NCBI GenBank assembly: GCA_003139975.1
Contig: PLHN01000004.1
Coordinates: 7,463-22,108 of the forward strand
Length of the DNA: 14,646 nt
DNA from: Acidobacteriaceae bacterium
GTDB lineage: Bacteria; Acidobacteriota; Terriglobia; Terriglobales; Acidobacteriaceae
Direction: 5' to 3'
The notes below the pieces were generated by a model. It made no database searches. It was not told the origin of the DNA and saw nothing but the letters and a program-made list of their open reading frames with translations. This document shows positions 13,762-14,646 of this stretch, one piece after another. The position numbers and the translations under genes are program-made. Each line of letters starts with the position of its first letter. Position 1 is the first letter of the stretch.

Positions 13762-14646
13762 CTACAACGTGCGTTTAAAAAGCGGCAGCGCCAGCCCCAT
13801 CGTTCCCAGCGCAAAGCATGTCAGGAAAAGCAAATCCGGCATGATCGGTCCCAAGCCGGTTTCTTTCAACAGCAGGCATTTGAATCCGTGCACGGCGTAG
13901 GTAAATGGATCTATGATCGCAATCGCCCGGAGCCACGCGGGAAATGCCTGCACGGGATAGATCGATCCGCTGGGAAAAAACAGCAGCGTATTGAGAATGC
14001 CAAACGTTGCCCGCGGCACCAATGGGTCTTCCACCCGCACCATCATGAGGAACATCATGCAATTAAAGGCTGATGCCGTAGCCACGACCATGGCCAAAAG
14101 TCCAAGAATCGTTGCGGGATGGAAGATCGTCCCTACGCCCGCCAGCAACGACCCGATCATGGTTATGACCACGCCCGTCAGGATGCCCTTGATCGCGCCC
14201 GCTCCGTTCAACCCGAACACGAGTTCGGTTTTCGTGATTGGGGTAACTAGATAGCCTTCATGCACGCCGCGCGCCTTGTCGTCGATGTAGAGCATGCCCC
14301 CGCCGATCATCGCCGACACGAACATGGCCAGTGCAATCGAACCTGGGAGGAGATACTTCATATATTCGATGAAAGGGTAGAGCTCGACAGTTTCGAGTGC
14401 GGTCTGCTGCAGGAGGCGGGGTTCGACGTCGGGCTGGTTCAGCGCGGCGGTTAAATCCGTCATGGTCGATTCGAGCGACGAACTCACGAAGTTGTCGGTG
14501 TTGTCGACGATGAGCGCGATGCGCGGGTGATTCTTCTCATACACCATCTTCGAATACTGCGGCGGAATGATCACCGCGCCCTGGATTTTCCCGTTGCGCA
14601 CGTCTTCGCGAGCTTTCACTTCGTCGTCGTACGGGATGGGCACGAA
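13762..14646 (-). CDS. ABC-2 type transporter permease (5' end cut by window)
   Basis: This is the membrane component of an ABC exporter, of the ABC-2 family that includes drug and polysaccharide exporters such as YbhR/YhhJ. The frame is open to the right edge, so the N-terminus and its first membrane helix lie outside. The visible part has an extracytoplasmic region (DDEVKAREDVRNGKIQGAVI then IPPQYSKMVY..), then about five membrane segments. Typical ABC-2 motifs include KARGVHEGYLVTPITKTELV (cytoplasmic coupling loop) and, near the end, FFPSGSIYPVQAFPAWLRAI then AIIDPFTYAVHGFKCLLL. The 294 or so visible residues end at a TAG (13762-13764). It is transcribed towards the flagellar genes and is functionally unrelated to them. 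An ATP-binding partner gene would be expected just outside the window. Substrate cannot be told from the sequence. Confidence 0.9.
   Translation of the reverse strand, partial: FVPIPYDDEVKAREDVRNGKIQGAVIIPPQYSKMVYEKNHPRIALIVDNTDNFVSSSLESTMTDLTAALNQPDVEPRLLQQTALETVELYPFIEYMKYLLPGSIALAMFVSAMIGGGMLYIDDKARGVHEGYLVTPITKTELVFGLNGAGAIKGILTGVVITMIGSLLAGVGTIFHPATILGLLAMVVATASAFNCMMFLMMVRVEDPLVPRATFGILNTLLFFPSGSIYPVQAFPAWLRAIAIIDPFTYAVHGFKCLLLKETGLGPIMPDLLFLTCFALGTMGLALPLFKRTL

Noticed and set aside
13431..13778. 115-aa ORF overlapping the end of the MshEN gene and the following gap
   Set aside because: Overlaps a coding gene in another frame, lacks a ribosome site and resembles nothing.

Overview
The window is a flagellar gene cluster from a GC-rich bacterium. 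Thirteen recognisable flagellar genes lie on the + strand, followed by one unknown + strand gene and an unrelated transporter gene on the - strand. The gene set, the long Ala/Ser/Pro-rich linkers and the gene order fit a soil or environmental Acidobacteriota-like genome. That placement is inference from overall character only; no 16S or other phylogenetic marker is present.

Layout on the + strand: the 3' part of fliK (hook-length ruler, cut by the left edge), a very short flgD (hook cap), flgE (hook), a 255-bp gap with a strong hairpin, fliL, a short one-domain fliN, a fliO-like gene, fliP, fliQ, fliR, flhB, flhA (export gate), a 19-codon mini-ORF coupled at both ends, fliA (sigma-28), fliM, a second long fliN/fliY-like gene, and an unrecognised protein combining a four-cysteine N-terminus with an MshEN (type II/IV ATPase N-terminal) domain. 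After a 222-bp gap with no clear gene, a - strand ABC-2 type permease reads inward from the right edge and is truncated there.

How it works together: FliK, FlgD and FlgE build and measure the hook. FliO/P/Q/R with FlhA and FlhB form the inner-membrane export gate that secretes hook and filament subunits. FliM and FliN form the cytoplasmic switch ring, and FliL sits by the stator. FliA should switch on late genes. From fliL to flhA the genes overlap or nearly touch (spacing of about 60 bp or less), so they are probably one transcript. flhA-(mini-ORF)-fliA-fliM-fliN-MshEN gene continue it with gaps under 20 bp.

Points of interest: (1) a four-Cys/MshEN protein of unknown role at the end of the switch-gene block, a candidate c-di-GMP-linked regulator whose ligand motifs are degenerate; (2) duplicated FliN-type genes, with FliM moved out of its usual slot to behind fliA; (3) FlhB with NPTA in place of the usual NPTH self-cleavage motif; (4) a coupled mini-ORF where flhF/flhG often sit; (5) a 102-aa FlgD, and a FliO-like protein without a visible membrane helix; (6) candidate sigma-54 and sigma-28 promoter elements ahead of flgE.
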